From: Clostridia bacterium | GTDB taxonomy: Bacteria; Bacillota; Clostridia; Oscillospirales; CAG-272 | Length of the DNA stretch: 16,017 nt | Direction: 5' to 3' | Assembly (NCBI GenBank): GCA_017451975.1 | Contig: JAFTNI010000231.1 | Location: forward strand, 1-16,017 | Shown: positions 6,661 to 12,687 of the stretch, in pieces | Position numbering within the stretch: position 1 is the stretch's first letter | Layout of the letters: each line of letters begins with the position of its first letter | Translations under genes and position numbers: made by a program | The notes under the pieces: model-generated | The model's input: the letters and a program-made list of their open reading frames with translations, nothing else | Databases searched by the model: none | What the model was told of the DNA's origin: nothing

Positions 6661-7614
6661 TTATTTCTTGTCTTCCGACTGAGCGTTTATTGTGCTGCCG
6701 AATTCTTTAAGGCGAGCAAAGTAGCTGTCGAGGTCTTTTGCTTTTTCTATTTTGCGGGGTGCGGGGCGGGGGTTATCGCTCGTTCTGCGTGCGCGGGGCA
6801 TATATTCGGAACGGTCGCGCTTAACTTCGGGCGCTTTTTCTGCCGTAACAGCAGCTTCGGTTGCTTCCGTGCTTTCTGCCGCTTCTTCTTTTTTGGTTAC
6901 TTTGGGTGCGCGCTTTTTATCGTTTTTGCGCTTGCCGCCGCGGCCGCCCTTGCGGTCGCCGCGAGCAGGGGCTTTGCCTTCAACACCTTCGGGGAAGATG
7001 ATAACGCGGCGGTTGCCCTCTACACCTACGGAGTTTGTGGAAGCACCTTCGATACCCTGGACCTCAGAGTGGATTATGCGGCGCTCGTATGCGTTCATGG
7101 GCTCGAGCACAACGTTTCTACCCGTTCTCTTTGCTTTTTCAGCCATATGGCGAGCGAGCTTTTTGAGCGTTTCTTCGCGTTTTTCACGGTAGTTTTCAAT
7201 GTCTACGGAAATGCGCGTATATTTGCGCTCGTCGCTTTCCTTCTTGTTTGCCGCGAGGTTTACGAGGTACTGAAGGGAATCGAGTGTGTCGCCGTGGTGG
7301 CCTATAAGCGAGCCTGCGTCGTTGCCGGAAATGGTGATAAGCGCTTCGCCTGCGCCGTCATCGTGGATGGTTACGGTGGCATCGAGCTCCATATCCTTTA
7401 TAAGAGTTTCAACGAAGCTTCTTGCCGCTTCAAGGGGCTTGAATATATAAGTTACTTTAACCTTAGCGGGTGCAGAGCCCATGCCGAGGAAGCCTCTTTT
7501 TGCTTCTTCAAGCACTTCAACTTCGAGTTCTGCTTCCGCAACGCCGAGCTCTGCTGCCGCTGCTTTAACCGCTTCTTCGGTTGTTTTTGCGATTTTTATG
7601 ATTTCCTGTTTCAT
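6661..7614 (-). CDS. jag: RNA-binding protein Jag/KhpB (EloR): Jag_N, KH and R3H domains
   Basis: 317 residues. The Jag_N domain (about 1-55, with EEAKRGFLGMGSAPAKVKV) is followed by a KH domain (about 60-138) with the GxxG loop in LIGHHGDTLDSLQYLVNL (103-120), and an R3H domain (about 139-208) with ERRIIHSEVQ (177-186). Residues about 210-317 are a charged Lys/Arg/Glu/Ala-rich tail, longer than in typical Jag proteins and probably disordered. KhpB with KhpA binds RNA and affects cell elongation and division in Gram-positive bacteria. Its ATG at 7614 follows AAGGACC. It lies after yidC, as in most Bacillota, with a 29-nt gap, and before mnmE. Confidence 0.95.
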   Translation of the reverse strand: MKQEIIKIAKTTEEAVKAAAAELGVAEAELEVEVLEEAKRGFLGMGSAPAKVKVTYIFKPLEAARSFVETLIKDMELDATVTIHDDGAGEALITISGNDAGSLIGHHGDTLDSLQYLVNLAANKKESDERKYTRISVDIENYREKREETLKKLARHMAEKAKRTGRNVVLEPMNAYERRIIHSEVQGIEGASTNSVGVEGNRRVIIFPEGVEGKAPARGDRKGGRGGKRKNDKKRAPKVTKKEEAAESTEATEAAVTAEKAPEVKRDRSEYMPRARRTSDNPRPAPRKIEKAKDLDSYFARLKEFGSTINAQSEDKK

Positions 7615-7643
7615 TTGTGAAAAGGTCCTTTTCCTTTATAATA

Positions 7644-8771
7644 TTATTTGTCGTCTTTCATATCTGCTTTGCCGAAAAGCTTTTTCTGTTTTTCGGGCAC
7701 GGCTTCCTTGCGTTCAGCCGCTTTTTCTCTTTCCTCGGGCTTCTTATCGTAGATAGATTCGTATTCGCCGAGGTCTGCATCAACCTCTTCATCATCGAAG
7801 TCGATGTAGTGGAGAGAACGGATGTTGCTCTTTGTTTCGTTTGTTATAGCGGGCTTGCGCTTGTGAGTTTTGCCTGCGAGCTCTTTTTCAGCCGCTTTGA
7901 TATCTTCTTCCGTGCAAGTGGGAAGGGGCATGGCCTTGTGCAGAATTATTGTCTGCAAAACGCCGAGAATGTTGTTGAACATCCAGTAAATGCCGATTGC
8001 CGCGGGAACGCCGAATGCGATCCACGTTGTCATAGCAGGGAGAACGAAATCCATCACCTTCATTGTGGAGTTCGTAGCCTGGTCGTTCTGCATAGGCTGG
8101 AAGGTGAACTTTCTGGTGATTTTGGAAGCGAGGAACTGGAAAACGAACGTGAGGATAGGAACGATTATAAGAATGTTCCAACCGGGGTTCATGGAAAGGT
8201 CGAACGCGCCCATTGTGAAGTCGGGGATTGTGGAAAGGCTTTCTGAGCTGAGGTTTGCGGAGGAGAGAGCGAAGTTAACTTCGCTCTGGCTCATGGAGTT
8301 GAGGTAATGGATAAGACCGATATCGCGGGAAGCGAATTCCTTCATCTTATCGGCAAGGTTGAGCGCTCCTGCGATAATTTCTATCTGGTCGGCAGACCAG
8401 CCGCAGATATATTTCAAGGGGTTGATGATAACCGTGTAAAGAATGAGGATAACAGGCATCTGAATAATCAGGGGCAAGCAACCCGCCGTGGGGCTATAAC
8501 CCTCGCGCGTGTAGAGGTCCATAACCTCGTTCTGTATATCCTGCTGTGTTTTTCTGTCTGTACGGCCTCTGTACTTGTTGCGGATAGCCATTTCCTTCGG
8601 GCGTATTTTCGCTTGCTTTATAGAGTTTTTCTGCTGCTTGATACCCAGCGGCAAAAGGAGTATTTTAATGAGCAATGCGAAGAGGAAAAGTCCAAAGAGG
8701 TAAAATCCGCCCGTAATGTTAGAGAAGAATGAAAGTATCATTCCGAAAAATTGATAGATGGCGTTAAACAT
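7644..8771 (-). CDS. yidC: Membrane protein insertase YidC (Oxa1 family)
   Basis: 375 residues. A Gram-positive-type YidC with about five membrane segments: residues about 3-18, 21-43, 98-120, 198-216 and 240-275 (the last may be two). The basic cytoplasmic loop 44-90 (KQQKNSIKQAKIRPKEMAIRNKYRG) and the conserved GCLPLIIQMPV (97-107) are typical. The large E. coli-type periplasmic domain is absent. The C-terminal about 95 residues are hydrophilic and highly charged. No lipobox was seen, so unlike B. subtilis SpoIIIJ it may not be a lipoprotein. It inserts small membrane proteins alone or with SecYEG. The ATG directly abuts the yidD stop (TAAATG), with AAGGAG inside the end of yidD, which suggests translational coupling. 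Confidence 0.96.
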   Translation of the reverse strand: MFNAIYQFFGMILSFFSNITGGFYLFGLFLFALLIKILLLPLGIKQQKNSIKQAKIRPKEMAIRNKYRGRTDRKTQQDIQNEVMDLYTREGYSPTAGCLPLIIQMPVILILYTVIINPLKYICGWSADQIEIIAGALNLADKMKEFASRDIGLIHYLNSMSQSEVNFALSSANLSSESLSTIPDFTMGAFDLSMNPGWNILIIVPILTFVFQFLASKITRKFTFQPMQNDQATNSTMKVMDFVLPAMTTWIAFGVPAAIGIYWMFNNILGVLQTIILHKAMPLPTCTEEDIKAAEKELAGKTHKRKPAITNETKSNIRSLHYIDFDDEEVDADLGEYESIYDKKPEEREKAAERKEAVPEKQKKLFGKADMKDDK

Positions 8772-9050
8772 TTAACTTTTTTTCTCCTTAGTTTTTAAAT
8801 CGTGTGAACTGCCTTTTTTGCGTGCGCGCCTGCGCCTGTTTATGGGCACGGGGTCGAAGCCGCCGCGGCAAAACGGGTGGCAGCGAAGAATGCGCATAAG
8901 TGTAAGGTAAAACCCGCGGAAGAAGCCCCATTCGCTGAAAGCCTCCAGCGCATAGGCGGAGCAAGTCGGCGTGAAGCGGCAGCAAGGCGGCTTCAGTGGG
9001 GAAATATACTTCCTGTAGAATTTTACGAGCAAAATACAAAGTGTTTTCAT
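8772..9050 (-). CDS. yidD: Membrane protein insertion efficiency factor YidD
   Basis: 92 residues. The family core is clear: FYRKYISPLKPPCCRF (11-26), TPTCSAYALEAF, and LRCHPFCRGGFDPVP, with the conserved Cys residues. A basic tail (RRRRARKKG) follows. YidD is a small amphipathic membrane-associated protein that aids YidC-dependent insertion. The start overlaps the rnpA stop by 4 nt (ATGA, 9050-9047), and the stop touches the yidC start, so rnpA-yidD-yidC are tightly coupled. Confidence 0.95.
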   Translation of the reverse strand: MKTLCILLVKFYRKYISPLKPPCCRFTPTCSAYALEAFSEWGFFRGFYLTLMRILRCHPFCRGGFDPVPINRRRRARKKGSSHDLKTKEKKS

Positions 9051-9442
9051 GCGTTTTCGGCAGTATCACGAATGACGAGCCCGAGCTTTTTAAAAGCATA
9101 AAGAAGGTCGCGGTAAATATCCTGCGTTTTTGCCTCTGTTGCCGCGTTTCTGGCAACTATAACGACGAGAAAGCCCTTCTTTATATTATTTTCTTTTTCG
9201 AGCTGCTGGTATGCGGCGCGCAATATTCTTCTTGTTCTTGTGCGCACCACCGCTTTGCCGAGCTTCTTGGTAACCGTGAGTCCCACACGGTTGAGCTTCG
9301 TTTTAAGCGGATTTTCGCGCGCTAAGCGCGAAGCGCGGTAATCGGTCAATACATATACCGCAATATGGCGGCAGAAAATTTTCTGCCCTTTTGCATACAC
9401 CTTTCTGAAAAGGTGATCTTCGGAAATGGCGATGTTTTTCAC
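9047..9442 (-). CDS. rnpA: Ribonuclease P protein component
   Basis: 131 residues. RnpA is the protein subunit of RNase P, which removes the 5' leader of pre-tRNA. Family signs are the N-terminal L11FRKVYAKGQ segment, the NRVGLTVTKKLGKAVVRTRTRRILR block (51-75) and the C-terminal YRDLLYAFKKLG helix. The usual RNR of the family's signature reads R67-T-R69 here, an Asn to Thr change. The start is GTG at 9442 with GAGG (9453-9450) 7 nt upstream; no ATG is close. A terminator lies between rpmH and this gene. It overlaps yidD by 4 nt. Confidence 0.95.
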   Translation of the reverse strand: MKNIAISEDHLFRKVYAKGQKIFCRHIAVYVLTDYRASRLARENPLKTKLNRVGLTVTKKLGKAVVRTRTRRILRAAYQQLEKENNIKKGFLVVIVARNAATEAKTQDIYRDLLYAFKKLGLVIRDTAENA

Positions 9443-9502
9443 ACAGTTTCCTCATTTCTGAAAAGTTTTTTGCAGCCTGCCTGTCCGGTAAACATCTGCG
9501 GG

Positions 9503-9539
9503 AAAAAAATCAAAGCCTATGGTATATGCACAGGCTTTG
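9503..9539 (-). terminator. Intrinsic terminator between rpmH and rnpA
   Basis: On the minus strand CAAAGCCT (9539-9532) pairs with AGGCTTTG (9518-9511), 13-nt loop, then A and seven T (9509-9503). It lies 29 nt past the rpmH stop. No second promoter was obvious before rnpA, so partial read-through is inferred, giving much L34 and little RnpA. Confidence 0.8.
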
Positions 9540-9567
9540 CGTTTTTATTTGCTTTTGCAAATTTTAA

Positions 9568-9702
9568 TTAATAGGAGAGTCTTGCTCTGCCTTTTGCACG
9601 TCTTCTCTTCAAAACTTTGCGACCGTTGGCGGTACTCATTCTTTTTCTGAAGCCGTGTTCTTTCTGTCTCTGAAGCTTCTTGGGCTGGTATGTTCTAAGC
9701 AT
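9568..9702 (-). CDS. rpmH: Large ribosomal subunit protein bL34
   Basis: 44 residues, the normal length. The protein reads MLRTYQPKKLQRQKEHGF, then RKRMSTANGRKVLKRRRAKG, then RARLSY: the L34 pattern with its run of basic residues. The ATG at 9702 is preceded by AAGGAGG (9719-9713). It is the first gene of the rpmH-rnpA-yidD-yidC-jag-mnmE cluster, but dnaA, which usually diverges from it near oriC, is not present; an ABC exporter diverges instead. Confidence 0.98.
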   Translation of the reverse strand: MLRTYQPKKLQRQKEHGFRKRMSTANGRKVLKRRRAKGRARLSY

Positions 9703-9778
9703 TGTTTTCGCACCTCCTTAAATAACGACCGGCTTGCCGCCGGACGACGGTATGCCGCTTTTATAATTTACAGAGAAT

Positions 9779-9808
9779 ATTATACACATAAAATGCCCTT
9801 TTTGTCAA
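9779..9808 (-). promoter_or_regulatory. Promoter of rpmH
   Basis: Minus strand TTGACA (9808-9803), 18-bp spacer, TATAAT (9784-9779). The leader of about 70 nt carries a small GC-rich hairpin (CCGGC/GCCGG near 9730-9742). A single DnaA-box-like TTATACACA (9780-9788) overlaps the -10, probably by chance. Confidence 0.85.
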
Positions 9809-9889
9809 GTATATTTTTGTTTTTTGCTTCATTAATATTAAAAAAACTTATAAAATTTGCACTTTTCTGTCTATCTGCCGCACAAAAAC

Positions 9890-9918
9890 TTGACAGAAGG
9901 GGTAATTTATAGTATTAT
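9890..9918 (+). promoter_or_regulatory. Promoter of the ABC exporter operon
   Basis: TTGACA (9890-9895), 17-bp spacer, TATTAT (9913-9918). AAGGAGG (9953-9959) lies 7 nt before the ATG at 9967. No linked regulator gene is present. Confidence 0.88.
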
Positions 9919-9966
9919 TTTACTGTACTTATATAAATAAGGTAGATTTTTCAAGGAGGGAAAGAA

Positions 9967-10800
9967 ATGTCATTTGAACAGGAAAACGGCATAAGAGAAG
10001 AAACCGCGGCTTTGGAAGCGGCTTCTGCCCAGGAAATGCCGAAGAAAATAAAACTAAGCCACGAGCCGCTTTGGCACGAGGGCGATACCGCCGTGCTGGA
10101 GGCGCAGGACCTGGTTAAGGATTACGGAGGCGGTGTGGGTTTGCTTGGCGTAGATATAAAGCTGCCCGCAGGAAAAATAATAGGCTTGCTTGGCACAAAC
10201 GGCAGCGGCAAAACAACGCTGCTTAAGCTTATAGCGGGCATACTCACGCCAACGGGCGGCGAGCTTACTGTTTGCGGCAGCAAGGTCGGCGTGGAAACGA
10301 AGGCGCTCGTTGCGTATCTGCCCGAAAGAACGTACCTTAACGACTGGATGAGAGTTGAGGAAATTATTGAGTTTTTTGCAGATTTTTACGAGGATTTCAG
10401 CACCGAAAAAGCGTATGCCATGCTGAAAAGCCTTGAAGTTGACCCCAAAAGAAAGCTGAAAACTCTTTCCAAGGGCACAAAGGAAAAGGTTCAGCTCGTG
10501 CTGGTTATGGCGAGAAACGCAAAGCTCTATTTGCTCGATGAGCCTATAGCGGGTGTTGACCCCGTGGCGCGCGAATTTATTCTTGATACCATAGTTGCAA
10601 ACTATAACAGGGAAGCCACGGTGCTTGTTTCCACGCACCTTATAAGCGACGTTGAAAAGGTGCTGGATAGCTTTTTGTTCGTTCGCAACGGCAAAATAAT
10701 AATGCAGGGCGACGTTGCGCCTGTGCGCGAAGCGTGCGACGGCAAAACGCTCGATGAAATCTTCAGGGAGGTGTACAAACAATGTTCGCAAAATGCTTGA
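9967..10800 (+). CDS. ABC transporter ATP-binding protein
   Basis: 277 residues. Walker A GTNGSGKTT (76-84), signature LSKGT (167-171, in place of LSGGQ), Walker B LYLLDEP (187-193), His-loop STHLISD with H224. In the Q-loop position the sequence is AYLPERTYL, a form shared with YtrB/EcsA-type exporter ATPases as I recall. About 40 residues before the nucleotide-binding fold (Glu/Ala/Lys-rich, 1-40) are an extra N-terminal extension. It powers the permease encoded next, whose start lies inside this gene's 3' end (19-nt overlap). Substrate unknown; such pairs often serve antimicrobial-peptide or lantibiotic export or membrane stress, frequently with a GntR regulator, which is missing here. Confidence 0.94.
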   Translation: MSFEQENGIREETAALEAASAQEMPKKIKLSHEPLWHEGDTAVLEAQDLVKDYGGGVGLLGVDIKLPAGKIIGLLGTNGSGKTTLLKLIAGILTPTGGELTVCGSKVGVETKALVAYLPERTYLNDWMRVEEIIEFFADFYEDFSTEKAYAMLKSLEVDPKRKLKTLSKGTKEKVQLVLVMARNAKLYLLDEPIAGVDPVAREFILDTIVANYNREATVLVSTHLISDVEKVLDSFLFVRNGKIIMQGDVAPVREACDGKTLDEIFREVYKQCSQNA

Positions 10801-11669
10801 AACATGAAATGAAGGCCACGGCGCGCGTGCTTTTGCCCTTGCTTATATGTATGGTAGCGGTAAGCATTGCGGCTACGCTCAGCCTTGGCGGCTTGCTTTC
10901 GCTTGAAAGCGCGTATATGGGCGGCATAACTGATTCCGGCGAAATTGAAATGGCACCTTCGCAAAACGGTGGCACGCTCTACGGCATTCTCGATGCGCTT
11001 ACTACGCTTCTGGTAATAGCCTTTTTCGTGGTGCTTATAATAGCGGTCGTTTCCGTATTCGTGCTTATGGTGCGCCGCTTCTATACCTCGTTCTTCACCG
11101 ACGAGGGCTACCTTACCTTCACGCTCCCCGTAACGGTAGATTGCCACATTCTCACAAAAGCCGTTTCCATGATAATATGGAACGTTGCGAGCTATGCCGC
11201 AATGGGTTTTTCCATTTTTATTTTCGTTCTTGGCATCTTCTGGTCTATACCCGAAGCATTTGAGATTGACGAATACACGAAGCTTTATATAAATCAGGCG
11301 CTCGATCGCTTTGGCGATATTTTCGGCAGCACGGTGATATTCGGTATTTTGCAGATGATCGCCTCCAACATAGCTTCCTTTATGCTTTTGTATTTCTCCA
11401 TTTCCGTTGGCTGTATGCTTACGAAAAAGCACCGCTTCATAGTTTGCGCGGCTTGCGTATTCGTTATAAGCGGCGTTGTTTCGGAAATTATGGCTATCGC
11501 CACAGAGCTTCTTTCGGTTCCGTTCCAGAATATGGGATATTCCGAGGAAAATGTGAAATTGCTTGCCATGGCTGTTATGCTTATTTCCACGGTGCTTTAC
11601 ATAGTGCAGGGCGTAGGCTGCTACTTCGGTACGAGATGGATTCTTAAAAACAAAATTAACCTCGAATAA
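10782..11669 (+). CDS. ABC exporter permease, six membrane segments
   Basis: 295 residues. Six hydrophobic segments at about 15-38, 72-97, 128-154, 185-210, 218-240 and 262-284. The TDEGYLTFTLPV segment (106-117) after the second membrane segment is typical of ABC-2-like permeases paired with such ATPases in Bacillota. The ATG at 10782 has GGGAGG upstream and overlaps the ATPase gene by 19 nt, so translation is coupled. The operon ends at the hairpin 11670-11696. The substrate cannot be inferred. Confidence 0.88.
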   Translation: MFAKCLKHEMKATARVLLPLLICMVAVSIAATLSLGGLLSLESAYMGGITDSGEIEMAPSQNGGTLYGILDALTTLLVIAFFVVLIIAVVSVFVLMVRRFYTSFFTDEGYLTFTLPVTVDCHILTKAVSMIIWNVASYAAMGFSIFIFVLGIFWSIPEAFEIDEYTKLYINQALDRFGDIFGSTVIFGILQMIASNIASFMLLYFSISVGCMLTKKHRFIVCAACVFVISGVVSEIMAIATELLSVPFQNMGYSEENVKLLAMAVMLISTVLYIVQGVGCYFGTRWILKNKINLE

Positions 11670-11696
11670 AAAAGCGGGCGCGAAAGCGCCCGTTTT
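11670..11696 (+). terminator. Terminator of the ABC exporter operon
   Basis: Stem CGGGCGC (11675-11681) with GCGCCCG (11686-11692), GNRA-type loop GAAA, then TTTT (11693-11696), directly after the permease stop. The flanking A and T runs can extend the pairing. Confidence 0.85.
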
Positions 11697-11723
11697 CACA
11701 TATTTTAATCTTTTGCATAGAAT
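11695..11723 (+). promoter_or_regulatory. Possible promoter of the amidase gene
   Basis: TTCACA (11695-11700), 17-bp spacer, TAGAAT (11718-11723). The -35 overlaps the preceding terminator's T-run. Five of six positions match in each box. Another sigma factor, for example a sporulation type, was not excluded. Confidence 0.5.
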
Positions 11724-11753
11724 ATATCAAATAACGTGCAAGAAGGAGAAGAT

Positions 11754-12314
11754 ATGGCAATTAAAATTTTTATAGATCAGGGGCATAACCCCATGAACCC
11801 GAACGCGGGCGCAGAGGGTGGCGGATACCGCGAGCAGGACCTTGTATATTATATAGGAAAGGAACTTGAAGCGCTTCTGAATGCAAACCCGAATTTCGAA
11901 GCGCGTACATCAAGAAATTCGCCCGAGGAAATTCTAGGCACAAGCACGGCAACAAGCCTTTCGGCGCGCGTGAACGCGGCAAACTCGTGGCCTGCAGATT
12001 ACTTTATAAGCATACACGCAAACGCTTCGAACATAGTAAGCGCATCGGGCGCGGAGGCGTACGTATACAGCGCGTCCTCGCCCGCATACAGGCTTTCGGA
12101 GGATATACTTCTGCGCCTTTCGGAGACGACGGGGCTTGCCGACCGCGGCGTTTTCGAGCGCCCCACGCTCTACGTTCTGCGCCGCACGGCTATGCCTGCG
12201 CTCCTTTTGGAAGTGGGCTTTATCACCAACCCCTCGGACGCCGCGCTCATGGCAAATAACCCCGCGCTTATAGCAAGGGGAATATATAACGGAATACTCA
12301 CCTATTTCGGTTGA
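11754..12314 (+). CDS. N-acetylmuramoyl-L-alanine amidase, amidase_3 fold, no signal peptide
   Basis: 186 residues from the ATG at 11754, with AAGGAG 5 nt upstream; an ATG at 11736 has no such site. It cleaves the bond between MurNAc and the stem peptide's L-Ala. The zinc ligands are visible: H11 in IDQGHNP, E27 in GYREQDL, H88 in FISIHANAS, and the catalytic E153 in LLEVGFITNP. The SARVNAAN segment (70-77) is also typical. It is a bare catalytic domain with no signal peptide, membrane anchor or cell-wall-binding repeat, so it may be cytoplasmic, or exported by a holin or lysis-linked route as in phages. No holin or phage gene is adjacent. It is monocistronic. A fragment of a phage endolysin or a CwlD-like sporulation enzyme are both possible. 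Confidence 0.9.
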   Translation: MAIKIFIDQGHNPMNPNAGAEGGGYREQDLVYYIGKELEALLNANPNFEARTSRNSPEEILGTSTATSLSARVNAANSWPADYFISIHANASNIVSASGAEAYVYSASSPAYRLSEDILLRLSETTGLADRGVFERPTLYVLRRTAMPALLLEVGFITNPSDAALMANNPALIARGIYNGILTYFG

Positions 12315-12319
12315 ATATC

Positions 12320-12346
12320 AACTTTTTCTCTTTGAGAGAAAAAGTT
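12320..12346 (+). repeat. Gene-end hairpin, copy 2
   Basis: Identical to the hairpin at 5191-5217: AACTTTTTCTCT (12320-12331), loop TTG, and its exact complement (12335-12346). It starts 5 bp past the amidase stop and is followed by GC, as on the mnmE side. It lies in the same orientation relative to its upstream gene. Confidence 0.7.
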
Positions 12347-12359
12347 GCAAAAAGAGGTA

Positions 12360-12376
12360 AAAACCTTGCAGGTTTT
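12360..12376. repeat. Palindrome AAAACCT-TGC-AGGTTTT, left copy
   Basis: A 7-bp palindrome with loop TGC. A second copy (AAAACCTTGCAGGTTT) stands at 12559-12574. The two flank the inverted-repeat element copy 2 and are absent around copy 1. Confidence 0.7.
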
Positions 12377-12381
12377 AGTGT

Positions 12382-12548
12382 GTCGATAAACTATTTTTTG
12401 GCTCGCCCCTTTGGGGGAGCTCCGCGAAGCGGTGAGAGGGCAAATGTTAAAAATATAAATTTTTGATGTAATTTCGAGTTTTTATCCTAGCCCTCTCCGT
12501 CACCTACGGTGCCACCTCTCCCAGAGTGAGAGGCTCAAGTCACTTTTT
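12382..12548. repeat. Inverted-repeat element, copy 2 (MITE-like or REP-like)
   Basis: About 167 bp matching copy 1 at 5033-5198 in the same orientation: GTCGATAAACTA start, left arm with GCCCCTTTGGGGGAGCTC, CGCGAAGCGGTGAGAGGGCAA, right arm with GCCCTCTCCGTCACC, ACGGTGCCACC, CTCTCCCAGAGTGAGAGGCT. The arms are nearly identical between copies and the middle differs. Small differences (GTAGC versus GAAGC; CTTGCGG versus CTACGG) keep hairpin pairing in both arms. It lies between convergent genes (amidase and glucokinase). Noncoding. Confidence 0.85.
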
Positions 12549-12558
12549 CGACAGTCTG

Positions 12559-12574
12559 AAAACCTTGCAGGTTT
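12559..12574. repeat. Palindrome AAAACCTTGCAGGTTT, right copy
   Basis: Second copy of the palindrome found at 12360-12376, on the far side of the inverted-repeat element copy 2. Distance from the element end is about 10 bp. Confidence 0.7.
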
Positions 12575-12620
12575 ATCGCTTTGTCAGTGCGAATAAAGAA
12601 AAGCACGAATATAATAAATC

Positions 12621-12641
12621 AAAAATTGCGGAGCAATTTTT
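12621..12641. terminator. AT-rich hairpin, possible terminator of the amidase unit
   Basis: AAAAATTGC (12621-12629) pairs with GCAATTTTT (12633-12641), loop GGA, with further T after it. It has terminator form on the plus strand and could end read-through from the amidase gene through the repeat element. The minus-strand form is also plausible. Confidence 0.5.
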
Positions 12642-12653
12642 TCTATAAAGCAA

Positions 12654-12682
12654 GAAAAAAGGCTGTTTTTAACAGCCTTTTT
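12654..12682 (-). terminator. Terminator of the glucokinase gene
   Basis: AAAAAGGCTGTT (12656-12667) pairs with AACAGCCTTTTT (12671-12682), loop of 3. Minus-strand T-run at 12660-12655. It starts 5 nt after the gene's stop codon. Confidence 0.9.
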
Positions 12683-12687
12683 GATTT

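Noticed and set aside
9780..9788. DnaA-box-like TTATACACA upstream of rpmH (and TGTGAATAA at 13814-13822), hinting at oriC
   Set aside because: Single 9-mers, far apart, with no dnaA gene, box cluster or AT-rich unwinding module. About this number is expected by chance in AT-rich intergenic DNA.
11754..12314. Prophage remnant around the amidase
   Set aside because: No holin, tail, integrase or terminase gene in the flanks; the neighbours are an ABC exporter and glucokinase.
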